DNA of 64,000 nt. Origin: Lumnitzera littorea. Lineage: Eukaryota > Streptophyta > Magnoliopsida > Myrtales > Combretaceae. Below the pieces are notes generated by a model, which was not told the origin of the DNA, did not search any database, and worked only from the letters and a program-made list of their open reading frames with translations. The stretch lies in assembly GCA_024138015.1 (NCBI GenBank), contig JAMXBB010000010.1, forward strand, positions 78,648,373 through 78,712,372. The letters are read 5' to 3'. Positions within the stretch are counted from its first letter, which is position 1, and every line of letters starts with the position of its first letter. Shown one piece after another: positions 25,881 to 36,639 of this stretch. The translations under genes were made by a program, and so were the position numbers.

Positions 25881-26260
25881 TCTACAAGAAGGACTACGTA
25901 ACCACGTTAGTACAACTTCCTCCATCCACTATGATGGTATACAACTGTTTTTTTATGATATACTTAGTATGGAATAAATTTTCTCTCTGGTCTTTCTCAG
26001 AGTTCGATAAGGAACTTAGTACTAAGGTCATCACTTTTCCTTAGTTGGCATAGACACAAGTCTCCTCTTTCTCTTCGGCTTCCACTTTTCTAACATCCTT
26101 CTCCTCCTCAAGCTCACTTTCATTAGTGATATCCACTATATCTCTTCGAAGCACCATGATACGTCGGTTTGGACACTTAATAGCCATGTGTTCAAAGCCT
26201 AAGCATTTAAAGTACTTTACCTTACTGGTCTTTCATCCAGAGTTCTACCCTCCTTTATAT
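25880..26260 (-). pseudogene. gag knuckle and protease remnant of gypsy-2
   Basis: The minus strand around 26140-26220 reads YFKCLGFEHMAIKCPNR, a C-x2-C-x4-H-x4-C knuckle whose first Cys is Tyr. An acidic segment follows, then ENLFHTKY, and IIVDGGSCTNVVT, the retropepsin active site where D-[ST]-G-[SA] is expected; here it is DGGS. The same arrangement occurs in gypsy-1 at 30290-30790. Confidence 0.65.
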
Positions 26261-26349
26261 GTCCTTAGGGTCAGTTTGGCCTTAATAAGGCTCGGCCCTG
26301 CTAACTTGCTCGGCTATTGTCAAGTCAATCATTCCTCTCTTTAGCTCAG

Positions 26350-27366
26350 TATGGCCTCCTCAGCTCGGCTTAAACAGGTTAGTACGAAATAGAGTTTCGG
26401 GAGAATGTTGGCCCAAGTTGTCTCAAAGCGCTTTTTCTCTATTTTTCGACCCTTTTCACTATCTTAATTGCCTTTTCTAAGGCATAGAACCTTTGCACTT
26501 CTACAATATTGGGAATCTCATGTTTGAGTCCAAAAATAAACCTTAATATTGTGCAAGCCTTTGGTTCTTTTACATTAGCTCAAATCATAAGCATCTAGAA
26601 CTCTCTCACATAGTTATCAATAGATCAGCCTCTTTGGCGAAGTTCCTACAACTTTGGAAATGTATCCTGTAAGTAGGTCTCAGGTACAAATCTATCCCTC
26701 AACAACCTCTTCATCTCATCCCATGTTCTCATACCTCGTCTTTCATCCCTTGCTTTAGCTGCATTTAGATTTTTGCACTACATAGTGACATACCTAGTAA
26801 ATTCCAATGCAGCAAGTCGGACCTTGACAACATTTGTATATCCATAACAATCAATCACCTTCCTAACCTTCTTTTCCTACTCTAAGTATTCATCTGCATC
26901 TCCACTTCCATTGAAAGGAAAAATTTGGATCTTAACATTGTCAAGTCCTCAAGGATCTCAACATTCTCACTCTCATGCTTAATAGTACTCAACTTCTACT
27001 TCTTCCCCTTCGTTAGTCTCCACATCTACTTCCTCATCATCCTCTTTTATCTCTTCCAAACTTTAGCCTTCATGTAGCATCTTGGTCTACAACTCCTCCA
27101 ACTTACTAGGGTCAAACTAAGCGATTAGCTAGGCCACCTTAGCTGTAGCCTCTCTTTAGAACATTTTTAAGTGGGCTGTGTTGCAACATACCTTGATGTT
27201 GTTGCCTATTAACTTACATCTTAGTGACCAAACTCTCAACAAGGTTAGTGAGTTTGTTACTTTTGTCATCAACTAACCTAGGAGTATTACCACCATTTTA
27301 ACCATGATTAGGTTGAGCACCACTACTCTAGTCTCCAATAATACCTTGAACGCTTGATTCTGACAT
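26350..27366 (-). pseudogene. gag remnant of gypsy-2
   Basis: A start codon at 27364-27366 opens MSESSVQGIIGD, then a stop, and the frame continues with SSGAQPNHG and LVDDKSNKLTNLVESLVTKM. Farther in, the strand encodes the polar, aromatic-containing text expected of a Retrotrans_gag domain, but stops break it repeatedly. An acidic stretch lies near 27000-27060. It starts 359 bases inside the 5' LTR, normal for a leader. Confidence 0.5.
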
Positions 27367-27705
27367 GGTATAATACTTTTTGAATAGATTAACAACATAA
27401 CACATGGGAAAACAATGTTACCTTACTATACAGAACTCCAACTAACACACTAACAACTTTAACATCCAATAATCACTCAAATAGGACAAAAATGAACTTA
27501 CTCTATTTTCATAGTGAAAAATAGAGTAAGAACAAAGTAGCAAAGAACTACACTTAGTAACACATAAACCTCCACTACATAGCTCACAACTTCGAACTTA
27601 CTCCATACGAATATATTGCAGCAGCTATAGAAGGAACATAACAACCACTAATAGCAACCTAACCAAAACTTCATTACAACTTCACACACCCCCTTTGAAA
27701 ACCAT

Positions 27706-27717
27706 GCTCTAATACCA
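27706..27717 (-). other. Primer-binding site of gypsy-2 (tRNA-iMet type)
   Basis: The minus strand reads TGGTATTAGAGC, one base from TGGTATCAGAGC, the complement of the 3' end of initiator tRNA-Met. It lies seven bases inside the 5' LTR end. gypsy-3 has the same seven-base spacing. Confidence 0.75.
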
Positions 27718-27724
27718 GCGAAGC

Positions 27725-28599
27725 TGATGCATCTCTAATGTCGGATATACGTATAAAAACCACAAGAAAGAGAAAACAAAAGGAAATAAAGAAAAGCTAG
27801 TAAAGTTCGGATAGCTATCAACTGGATATGATACACTAATTGATCTTACTCAACTTACAATTCATCGAATATGACTTTTCGGTCTAAACTAAAGGGTCAC
27901 TTGCCACTATTTCTTACTAAAAGAAATAGATAAAAGTTGAAGGGTAATGAGAACACTAAGGTTACTCAAAGGGGAACTTGTATAAATTATGATAATGAAG
28001 TTGTTGTCTACATACATTAAGTAGGGTTTTATATACCCATCCCGCTAGGGTTACTTTATATATATGAAAAGACAAAAAGGTATTCTACAAATAAGATATA
28101 TAAAATATACTAAAAAGGGTAAAAGAGACAAAGAATGTCTTGTATGGAAAAGTAAAGAATCCTTTTAGATTGTCATACCAGAAGACATGTATCATAAGGT
28201 GGCTGGTCAATCTGAATTATAGTACAAATTGGATGAAATGAAGAAAAGAAGGAGTTTGCAATCAGGAGCCGACCTAATTTGGATCAAGTCGGAGCTTAGT
28301 CGGTCATTTGCTAGAGAGTAGCTAACTTAGGCTGGGGTTAGACATTGGTGGGTGGCTTGGGAACTCAACTCGAATAGTCTTTAGAGGCTATCTACTTGGA
28401 TGTGGTGTCATGGCACAACTGTTCGACAGGTCTGGCATATGTGACAACTTAATAGTTAGGTTGGTAGTAGTATGAAACATAGAGGTCGAGGTTGGAATTC
28501 CCGTCTTGGATAAGGCTTCGAGATAGTATTCTCTAAGTAAGTCCTTAGAGTCCTTTAGCTCGGCTACGTATGATTGGTCTAGGGGGCTGATTCTTATCA
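27725..28599 (-). repeat. 5' LTR of gypsy-2
   Basis: It is 875 bp, TGATGCATCTC to GATTCTTATCA in plus orientation, keeping both TG and CA ends. It partners 24693-25550. A 71-codon open frame inside it has no similarity and is taken as chance. Confidence 0.85.
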
Positions 28600-28604
28600 T
28601 CAAC

Positions 28605-30010
28605 TTAGAGAGTAAAATATATCTCCTCGACAGAACATCAGCAACTACATTACTCTTATCATGCTTGTACTTAATGACAAAATTAAATCATTTCAAAAAT
28701 TCAATCCATGAAGCCTAGCATTTAGAATGCTTGGATTGACTCCACAAATATCTCAAGGACCTATAATTCATATATTTGACAAACTTTTTTGGTCAAAGAT
28801 AATGTTGCCATATGAGAAGAGCTCGGATCAAGGCCAAAAGCTCTTTGTCATTTATAGGATAGTTAAATTGCGCTACTTTGAGCTTTTCGCTATGATAAGC
28901 AATAATTCACCTTTTTTGCATCAGCATAGCTCCGATGCTGACACTTGACATATCGCATTGAAGCTCAAATACCCTGTTAAAGTATGGTAGAGCTAAGACT
29001 GGGGTAGATGTTAACCTAGCTTTCACTTTGACAAAACTCTTCTCTTCTTTCTCTCCCCACTTAAACTATACATTCTTCTTTGTAAGCTTAGTCAAAGGCA
29101 CTACAATGGTGCTAAATCCTTAGATAAAGCATCGGTAGAATGATGCTAATCCATGAAAACTTCTCATCTCAATATAGGAGGTCGGGGTTAGCCACTCAAC
29201 AATAGCTTGCACCTTCTCTTCATCTACTCTCAACCTTTTTCCACCAATCACATACCCTAGGAAGACCACTTCTTCGTGGCAAAAACAACATTTCTTCAAG
29301 CTTCTAAACAACCTTTCTACTCAGAAGACATTGAAAATAGCTCTGAAATGTCAATATGCATTGTCAAGTCAATACTAGAGACAAGGATGTCGTCAAAGTA
29401 GATAACAACAAACTTTTCGATCAGATCTCTCAATACATGGTTCATTAGTCTCATGAAAATGATTGGGGCCTTTGATAGCCCAAAAGGCATGACCATCCAC
29501 TTGTACAAGCCATGTCGGGTATTAAAAGTAATTTTCTATTCATCCCCTTGCCTCATTCGAATTTGGTGGTATCCAGACTTTAGATTAATCTTGCTGAACA
29601 CTCTTGCACAACTTAGTTCATCCAACATATCATCTAGCCTCGAAATGGAATACTTGTACTTGATCATAATCTTGTTGACAACTCTACTATCCATACATAT
29701 ATGCCAAGTTTCATCCTTCTTTGGCACAAGCAATGTAGGTGCAATACAGAGGCTAAGACTCTCCCTCACATAACCTTTTTCTAGAAGTTCATTGACTTTT
29801 TTGCAATGTAGGTGCAGTACAGAGGCTAGGATTCATCCGATATGCTGGTTCGTTTTGTAGGGCAATGTTGAGCATTAAGTCAATACAGTGTTCAATGCCT
29901 AAAAAAGAAGGTAGTCCCTGAGGCAATTGTTTAGAAAATAAGTTAGTATATTCATCCAATACCTCTTTGACTTCCAAGGGTAATACACCCCACTCCCCCA
30001 ATTCTAAAAC
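28605..30010 (-). pseudogene. Reverse transcriptase and RNase H remnant of gypsy-1
   Basis: On the minus strand: LPSFLGIEHCIDL and PAYRMNP (29789-30001), then APTLLVPKKDETWHICMD, VFSKINLKSGYHQIRM, MPFGLSKAPIIFMRLMN, VVIYFDDILVSS (29317-29769), VVFLGYVI and MRSFHGLASFYRCF (29120-29311). Next comes RNase H, ending HDKSNVVADVLSRR near 28620. YFDD is intact, but the first catalytic motif has Asn for Asp (FSKIN, normally FSKID). A frameshift lies near 29315. A short duplication puts 'gcaatgtaggtgcaatacag' at both ~29730 and ~29803, disrupting the start of the domain. It continues into integrase at 24692 across gypsy-2. Confidence 0.85.
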
Positions 30011-30239
30011 TTACCTAATCAACAAAAAAGTTAACGTGTTAACTTTAATAGCTTCTCAGAGTTCAATGCTACTTAACACCAAAACCTTCTTTAATCCTCG
30101 AGCAAGTTTAGCTTACAACTTGCTAGCTTGACTTGGCATCATAGGGTTCAACGTAATCTTCATCCTATTCTTCTCAAGCACATATGTGTTCTTATAGCCT
30201 TCATAAATAACTCTTCGATCAAAAAGCTAAGGTCAGCCT

Positions 30240-31828
30240 AACAGCACATGTAATGCGCATAAAGGTAGTACGTCACAAATAATTTCATCAAAATAGTATT
30301 GAGATCGGCGGCAACACTTGATATGTGACATGTAGTGCTCCCTTCTTATATAGCCAAAGTAACTTATATGGCTTCAAATGTGAAATGGTCAGTAGCTTAA
30401 GCTTCTTAACTAGGTCGGCAGATGCCACATTGTTACAACTTCCACTATCCATTATGAGGGCATAGACCTGCTCATTTACTTTGCACGTAATGTGGAATAA
30501 GTTCTCTCTTTGCTCCTCCTTAGTTGAGAGCTCTAAACTCATCGTACGTTGGATAACTAAAGTTAACTTATTTAAATCCTTTTCAAACACATCTTCCTCA
30601 ATTAGGTCAACATTAACATCAGCCTCATCTCCTACTTCTTTCTCCTCCTTCGGTTCCTCATCTAAGTTTTCCACTTCAATCTTCGAAACATCTCCCTTGA
30701 TAATCATACTCCTTCAGTTTGGGCACTAAGAAAACATGTGCTCAAATCCTTGATACTCAAAGCACTTGATCTAGCTAGTCTTCCTTCTAGATCCTTGCCT
30801 CTTCTCATATGTTCTGGTCGGTACGTCACTATCAGGTCAGCCCTTCTATTTGGCTCTGACATCTACCCTCCCAATCAGCTTGGTACTTGATTGAGTTCGA
30901 TAACTCCCTTGAATAAGTCAATTTGATTGACGAGGTCAACTCATCAGAGATCAGGTCAACCTATTTCTTCACTGTCTCTCCACTCACTAGGCTATTCGTA
31001 TAGCTTCATCCAATGTGGTGAACTACTGAAGTCCACAATATCTCGCAAGTCACTCCTCAACCTATTAAAAAACCTGGACACTATTCATGCTAATGGTTCT
31101 TCTACTTCATAGCGAATCATGAGTGTTTGAAACTCTTAAACATACTCATCAATAGGTCAACTTCCTTATCTTAACTCTTGTGGTCGAGCAAAAGTATCTT
31201 ACAAGTAAGTATCCAGTACAAACCTATTTCTAAGTATCCTCTTCATATCAAGCTAAGTATTCACTTCTCTATATCTTTCTTTCCTTTTCATGATTTGGAA
31301 GTTCTTCCACTACATTGTGGCACAACATGAGAATTCAACAACAGCAGTCCTTACCTTCTCTCAATCCTTGTGTTGGTAATAATAAAAAACGTACTCAACC
31401 TTCTCCTCTCAATCTAAATAATCATCTACGCTCCTAAATCCATTGAAGCTTGGAATCTAAAGCTTCACATGGTTAATAACTCAAGGTGTTTGAGCTCACT
31501 CCTCTTCTTCTTCAAACTCTTCTTCTCCTTCATCATCCATATCACTTAAGTCAATCCTTTTTTGAACTCATCCTCCTACTCTTCTACCTCAAACTTATTG
31601 AGCTAGGTTATATCCTCTAACGGGTCGAGCAACTTGTGGAGTATTTTACATGGCCTTAGCAAGTTGATAGGCCATTACATGAACAGCTTTGGTCAAATCG
31701 ACTATGAGGTTAGCCACCTCATCTAGTCATTCGTTTGTACTTCTAGGGGTACCCTAGGGCTATCGGCTATGGTGGATAACATCATTATTGTCATCCCCAA
31801 TACTAGCATTAACACTCGGGTTCCTCAT
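30240..31828 (-). pseudogene. gag and protease remnant of gypsy-1
   Basis: The start at 31826-31828 opens MRNPSVNASIGDDNNDVIHH, closely matching the gag N-terminus of gypsy-3. A broken capsid region follows; at about 30720-30790 the knuckle KCFEYQGFEHMFS has its second Cys as Tyr. The best open piece, 30288-30707 (139 codons), holds an acidic linker, ENLFHITCKVNEQVYALIMD and SGSCNNVAS, the retropepsin D-S-G-S active site, intact here. Many stops occur elsewhere. The acidic-linker-then-protease arrangement equals that of gypsy-2. Confidence 0.7.
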
Positions 31829-32183
31829 TTTCTCAATAAAAACTCAATAACAAAACTCAGAATCTAAGAGACAATAGATATAGTTCTTTATGCCAAACAG
31901 TACAAACATATACTCAAACACTTCTTCATACAAAAGTTCAGTATATCACAAACATAACAACCACTTCTAAGAACGACAGTCCAACTGAAACTTGCTTTGT
32001 TTTCGTATACTTAAAACAAGGCAAAATATAGTATATAACCCAAACAAACTATTACTCCTTATACTTACTTGAACTCTTATAGCTAACTTTTAAGTAACTA
32101 CAATATACTATCACAACAATTACTATTCACAAGATAATTCAAACATAACTTACCCAAACAAAATCTTTGTTTCGATACTAAGA

Positions 32184-33088
32184 TGATGTGAATCGGATCC
32201 AATGATAGATAAGACCGGTCGCAGGGGTAGGTCCAAGCTTATGGAAAGCTTGCATGACAAAGTGAGAAATGCGCTAAAATAGGGAAAGTAAAACAACTAA
32301 ACCCACGAACAACCCCAAGGATATGATGCACCAAGGAACTTTTGAGGACTCATAACAAAACTTAAATTATAATGTACGAGATGGTCCAATGAGGATACAC
32401 GTTACCTAACCTTACTTAAGGGTTAGGGTAAGAGTGAAGTAAGTAAACAAGTTGTGAGCAAGTTTATGAAAGGAAGAATATTCAATATTAGATATAAGAT
32501 GATAATGTCTTTATGACTACATATATAGTGGGTATTTATACTCGAAAAATTAAGGCAACATGCCTAAAAGGGGTATTAACTAAAATAAGTAAAGTAAAAG
32601 GAATAGTAAGAGTACAATTGAAAATACAACAAAAATGAGTATCTTGTACAGAGGATTCTATCATTTGCTTACTCGGACACATGACCCTCTGTGGATAGGT
32701 GACTTTCAGGTAGAAAAGATAAACTGTACATTCAAGTTGGTCATTACCAAGTCAAGGTGCCGAGTAAGGGTAGTAGGTCAACTGTACCAAGCTAACCAGA
32801 TAATTCTTCTGAGGTAAATTCGCCTCGAACGTATTTAGTATGGCTCAGATTTAAGTTGGTTAAGCTGATAGTCAAATGAGCCAAGTTGATATTTGAGTGT
32901 AGTTAGGTCGACAATTAGAGACAAATGATGAGTGCAAGAGGGTTTGGCTTTGCTAGGGCATCAAGTCGGCAAATTGCAACAACTCGAACTCCTCGATGAT
33001 AGGTCTTATAGAAAGAATTCACTTTACCATACTTTCTAGCCATCAAGCTCAAGCTCGGGTCAAGGGTCCAATGGTCTAATTCTTATCA
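32184..33088 (-). repeat. 5' LTR of gypsy-1
   Basis: It is 905 bp with TGATGTGAATC and CTAATTCTTATCA ends in plus orientation. CGACT at 33089-33093 is the right target duplication. The strongest shared run with the 3' LTR is near 'ggtaggtccaagctt'. Confidence 0.85.
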
Positions 33089-33093
33089 CGACT

Positions 33094-34480
33094 ACTAATC
33101 AAACTATTGCAAAGGTTGGTGTATCTTGTAAACTTTATGTAATAAGACAAACAACCAACTATTGTATGTTTTCCGCGGATGTCAAAATGAATAAGGACAA
33201 CCTGCTACTTTTACATAATTGGCTAAATCATGCTTCTTTAGGTAAACTCAAACACATTCCAAGTTGTAAAGCACTTGTTTCATCAGATTTCTTTTGTGAT
33301 ACATGCCATCTTGCTAAGTTCCATAGATTACCTTTTGCTAGTAATGTTTCTTGAACTTCAAATTCTTTTGTTTTATTACATGTGGACATATGGGGGCCTT
33401 ATAAAGTTACATTTCTCAGTGGTGCAAGGTTCTTTTTAACAATTGTTGATGACTTCTCTAAGTCTACGTAAACTTATTTGATGAAGTTTAAGTCGAAAGC
33501 TGTTACTATTTTAGCCAATTTCTTCATTCTTGTTCAAAACCACTTCCATGTTACACCCAAACACATTAGAGCAAGCAATGGGGTTAAATTTCTTTCTAAG
33601 GAGTAACAAAATTTGTTTAATAAATATGGTATTGTGCATCAAAGGTATGTCATTTACTCTCCTCAACAAAATGGGATTATCAAAAGAAAACATAGACATT
33701 TGGTGGAAATTGCTAGAGTAATTTGTTTGCATGCCAATTTAGCTAAACAATTTTAGGGAGATTGTTTGTTAGCTACTATACATATGATTAACAAGATGCC
33801 ATACTAAGTTCTTCTTGGAAATCCCCTTGTCAATTGCTATATGAGAAACCTCCTTCCTATTCTCATTTAAGAGTAATAGGATGCCTATGTTATGCTTATT
33901 CAACCTCGTACTTAAGAGACAAATTTGATGCAAGAGGAAGAAGATGTATTTTATTAGGCTACCTAGATGGTCAAAAGGTCTACAAGTTGTATGACCTTAC
34001 CACTCACCAAGTCTTCACCAGTTGAGGTGTGATATTCTATGAAAATCATTTTCCCTTCTATAATTCTACACCTGATTCTTCTTTAGACACTAATGCACTT
34101 CCAAATCATTCTCGTTTGTTACCTTCATCTTCATCAAATGTTTTAGATTCCATGCCTTCTATTGACAATTCTAGACATATACCTAATAGTGTTACTCCAG
34201 TTCTTGATAACTCATATCTTATTGATATAACAAACAATGATCTACAACCTTCTAATACAACAACTCCTATTGATTCTATTTCTTCTCATAGTCCTTTATC
34301 AAATAATCATGTTACTTCTTCTATACCTTTTGCTATTCCTCTTAGACACTCTACTCATATTAAGCAAGTTCCTAAGTGGCTAAATGATTTTATACATAAT
34401 GTTCACATGATTACACCACTAATGCAACTACACATCCTGCATCCACTTCTACAATTGATTCCACAAACACAGTCCCCATG
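33094..34480 (+). pseudogene. Copia integrase remnant
   Basis: The GAG-pre-integrase zinc finger is visible at about 33200-33340 (HNWLNHASLGKLKH ... CDTCHLAKF). The catalytic core follows: LLHVDIWGPYK keeps the first Asp. The second Asp motif reads IRASNGVKF, where IR-S/T-D-NG is expected. The Glu motif reads PQQNGIIKRKHRH with Lys in place of Glu. Internal stops interrupt it near 33354, 33470 and 33605. Downstream, 33834-34025 encodes PPSYSHLRVIGCLCYA, the usual segment after the core, and 34029-34480 is a Ser/Thr/Pro/Asn-rich linker typical of copia polyproteins. The integrase would be catalytically dead even without stops. Confidence 0.75.
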
Positions 34481-35210
34481 ATTACATCTTTACATCACTC
34501 TATACCTTACCCTTTATTCAATCTTACATCCGTTTGTTCTTATCCATCGAATTATATAGCTTCAATTGCTAATGTCCTTACAATCCAAGAACCTAGATCT
34601 TATCATGAAGCTAAGGGTGATTCTAGATGGGTTGATGCAATGCATAAAGAGTTGTTGGCCTTAGATGCTAATCAAACATGGGTTTTAACCTCTTTACCTC
34701 TGAGTAAACAACCTATTAGATGTAAATGGGTTTACAAATTAAAATATCATGTTAACGGAACTATTGAAAGTTTTAAGGCTAGGTTGATAACTAAAGGTTA
34801 TAGCCAAATTGAGGGTATTGACTATACTCACTCCTTTTCCCTTGTTGCAGAACTCTCTACTATGAGAATTCTACTTACATTAGCTATTGTTAAAGATTTG
34901 TTTATTCATCATTTAGACGTCAACAATGCATTTCTCCATGGATACATTGATGAGAAGATTTATATGACACCTCTAAAAGGGTATCGTCATTCTAAATGAT
35001 AGGTTTGCAAGCTTGTTAAGTCCATTTATGGACTTAAACAAACTTCTCGTCAATGAAACAAAGAATTTAGTAAATTCATCTTGTCTTTAGGTTTTATTCA
35101 ATCAAGATAAGATTATTCACTATTTGTTAAGCTTGAACCTAATCACTTTGTTGCTTTACTAGTATATGTGGATTTAATAAGGAGGGGAGTAGGGGGTGGG
35201 GGGGTTAGAG
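34481..35210 (+). pseudogene. Copia reverse transcriptase remnant
   Basis: The longest open piece (34478-34999, 173 codons) contains RWVDAMHKELLALDANQTW, KCKWVYKLKY-like text (here RCKWVYKLKY), FKARLITKGYSQIEGIDY and HHLDVNNAFLHGYIDEKIYM. These are conserved blocks of RVT_2-type copia polymerases, and the first catalytic Asp (LDVNNAF) is kept. After a stop the frame resumes with VCKLVKSIYGLKQTSRQ, a stop where Trp is expected, then NKEF. The second catalytic motif reads YVDL instead of YVDD and is followed by a G-rich insertion at 35181-35204 that destroys the frame. Confidence 0.8.
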
Positions 35211-36118
35211 TCTTTGTTTAATATTCAACTGGTGAAACTTGCTCTTGATAAAGCCTTTACAATAAAAGATTTAGGTGAAGTTAGATATTTCTTAGGCAGT
35301 GAGTTTTGCAAGTTATCAACTAGTTATGTCTTAAATCAATGAAAGTTTCTTCTCAACATCTTAATAGATGTGGGGTTGACAAGTTGTAAGCTAATCCAAA
35401 CTCCTTTTCCTTCTCATTTAAGATTGTCGAATTGTGATAGATAGTTGTTAGAGGATCCTTCTTTATATCGTCACTTAGTAGGCTAATGCTTTATCTTACA
35501 ATTACAAGACCAAATTTATCCTTTGTTATTCAGTAGTTAAGCTAGTTTGTTTCACAACAAAGGACAACACATTTGAAAGTTGCATTTCATGTTTTAAAAT
35601 ATCTTAAGGGTACCATTGATCAAGGTCTATTCTTTTCTTGCAAAAGTCCTCTTTCACTACTAGCCTACTCGAATGCCAATTAGGCTGGCTCTCATGTAGA
35701 TAGGAAATCAATCTCCAGATTTTGTATATTCATTGGTTCTTCTTCGGTATTGTGGAAGACCAAGAAGTAAGCAATATTATCATTACCTTCAACAAAGGCT
35801 AAATATCGCTGTCTTACAACAGCAGTGAAAGAGCTTCATTGGATTTCTTTTTTTATTACATGATCTTCATGTTCTTATGAGTTTGCTAGTTCATTTGCTT
35901 ATAAACAGCAAGTTAACTAAATCCATTGCAGAAAATCTATGTTTTCATGCATGCACTAAGCATTTTGAAGTTGATGTTCATTTTATTTGAGATCATTTAT
36001 CTTCTAGCTTCCTTTCCATTGATTACATTCCGTCTTCTTCCTAACTTGCAGACATCACGACCAAAGGTGTTCATACAGCACAATTATAGTCTTTTCATTC
36101 CAAGTTAGGACTTTTACG
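35211..36118 (+). pseudogene. Copia RNase H remnant
   Basis: Recognisable blocks are VLKYLKGTIDQGL, LLAYSNAN-stop-AGSHVDRKS (normally Y-[ST]-D-A-D-W-A-G, so the catalytic Asp is Asn and the Trp a stop), SVLWKTKK, LPSTKAKYRCL (normally S-S-T-E-A-E-Y) and TKHFEVDVHF. The end of the polyprotein, LADITTKGVHTAQL, lies just before the polypurine tract. Several stops and probably frameshifts are present. The order and distance to the 3' LTR are normal for a copia element. Confidence 0.7.
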
Positions 36119-36119
36119 C

Positions 36120-36139
36120 GGGGGGGTGGTAGGGGTAGG
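36120..36139 (+). other. Polypurine tract of the copia element
   Basis: The run GGGGGGGTGGTAGGGGTAGG directly precedes the LTR start TGTTGAAG. It is purine-rich and in the position expected for plus-strand priming. Confidence 0.7.
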
Positions 36140-36368
36140 TGTTGAAGATATACTTTGTGTAGATTACACTTAGTAGTTAGTTACAGAAAGTAGTTAAGAC
36201 AAATAGGATTAGTTTATTTATCTCACATGTAGAGTCCTTGTAAATATAAATATGTGCTACTGTACTTTTGTGAATAGAATATAGAACACACTTACATTGA
36301 TTACAAAATACTTGGTGCACTCTAGAGTACAATCATCATCGTTCAACCTTCTCATCACGATTGCATCA
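36140..36368 (+). repeat. 3' LTR of the copia element (about 230 bp)
   Basis: It starts TGTTGAAGATATAC directly after the polypurine tract and probably ends near GATTGCATCA. The start is well supported; the end is a guess because no second LTR is available to compare. Confidence 0.55.
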
Positions 36369-36639
36369 AAAATTCAATAAGATCTAAACTTGTTTTACAC
36401 ATTTACAATCCTTCATAGAAATGAAATTGTGTACATGGATTTAAATTCAAACAGCGATCGTTAACCAGAGCCCATTTGATTTCAGCCTAAATTTTTAGAT
36501 TGGTGTCGACACATAGGGATCAAAGCTCCTCTTTTCTTTTCTTTTTTTTTTATTTTAATTTATTCCAGTTATTTTAGAAAACTATCATTTTGTATTTGAG
36601 CTTACATAGGAGAAACCAAACACATATAATGGAATAGCG

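Larger units (their letters stand above)
24693..28599 (-). mobile_element. Short Ty3-gypsy element gypsy-2, nested in gypsy-1, most of pol deleted
   Basis: LTRs lie at 24693-25550 and 27725-28599, with a 2.17 kb internal region on the minus strand. It has a primer-binding site (27706-27717), gag from 27366, a CCHC-like knuckle and protease active site (25880-26260), then directly an integrase C-terminus and the DLRTN end of pol (25551-25880). Reverse transcriptase, RNase H and the integrase core are absent, so it was non-autonomous or internally deleted. Its LTR inner ends (TGATTCTTATCA in plus orientation) resemble those of gypsy-1, so the families are related. It interrupts gypsy-1 pol between RNase H and integrase. 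Confidence 0.85.
22486..33088 (-). mobile_element. Ty3-gypsy element gypsy-1, nested in copia and interrupted by gypsy-2
   Basis: LTRs lie at 22486-23420 and 32184-33088. On the minus strand the order is 5' LTR, decayed PBS (TTAGTATCGAAAC, compare TGGTATCAGAGC), gag from 31828, zinc knuckle, protease, reverse transcriptase, RNase H, then integrase after the gypsy-2 insertion, then 3' LTR. The pol order RT-RH-IN is that of Ty3-gypsy. LTRs differ at about one base in five over their first ~65 bases by eye, so the insertion is old. Its LTR and gag N-terminus match gypsy-3 at 62100. It is inactive from many stops and frameshifts. Confidence 0.85.
21988..36368 (+). mobile_element. Decayed Ty1-copia retrotransposon, split by a nested gypsy insertion
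   Basis: Copia coding remnants run in the usual order on the plus strand: gag/protease (21988-22480), integrase (33094-34025), reverse transcriptase (34480-35175), RNase H (35230-36100), polypurine tract (36120-36139) and 3' LTR (36140-36368). The coding sequence stops at ...LLQDL at 22480 and resumes at 33094, when the inserted gypsy-1 and one target copy are left out. Many stops, several at Trp codons, and lost catalytic residues show it is dead. No 5' LTR was found. Confidence 0.8.

Noticed and set aside
29453..29773. A 106-codon plus-strand frame
   Set aside because: It is antisense to the gypsy-1 reverse transcriptase, which has clear motifs on the minus strand.
30481..30729. An 82-codon serine-rich plus-strand frame
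   Set aside because: It is antisense to the acidic gag-protease linker of gypsy-1.
34029..34481. A 150-codon Ser/Thr-rich frame as an independent gene
   Set aside because: It sits between copia integrase and reverse transcriptase in the right orientation and has the composition of the usual copia linker.
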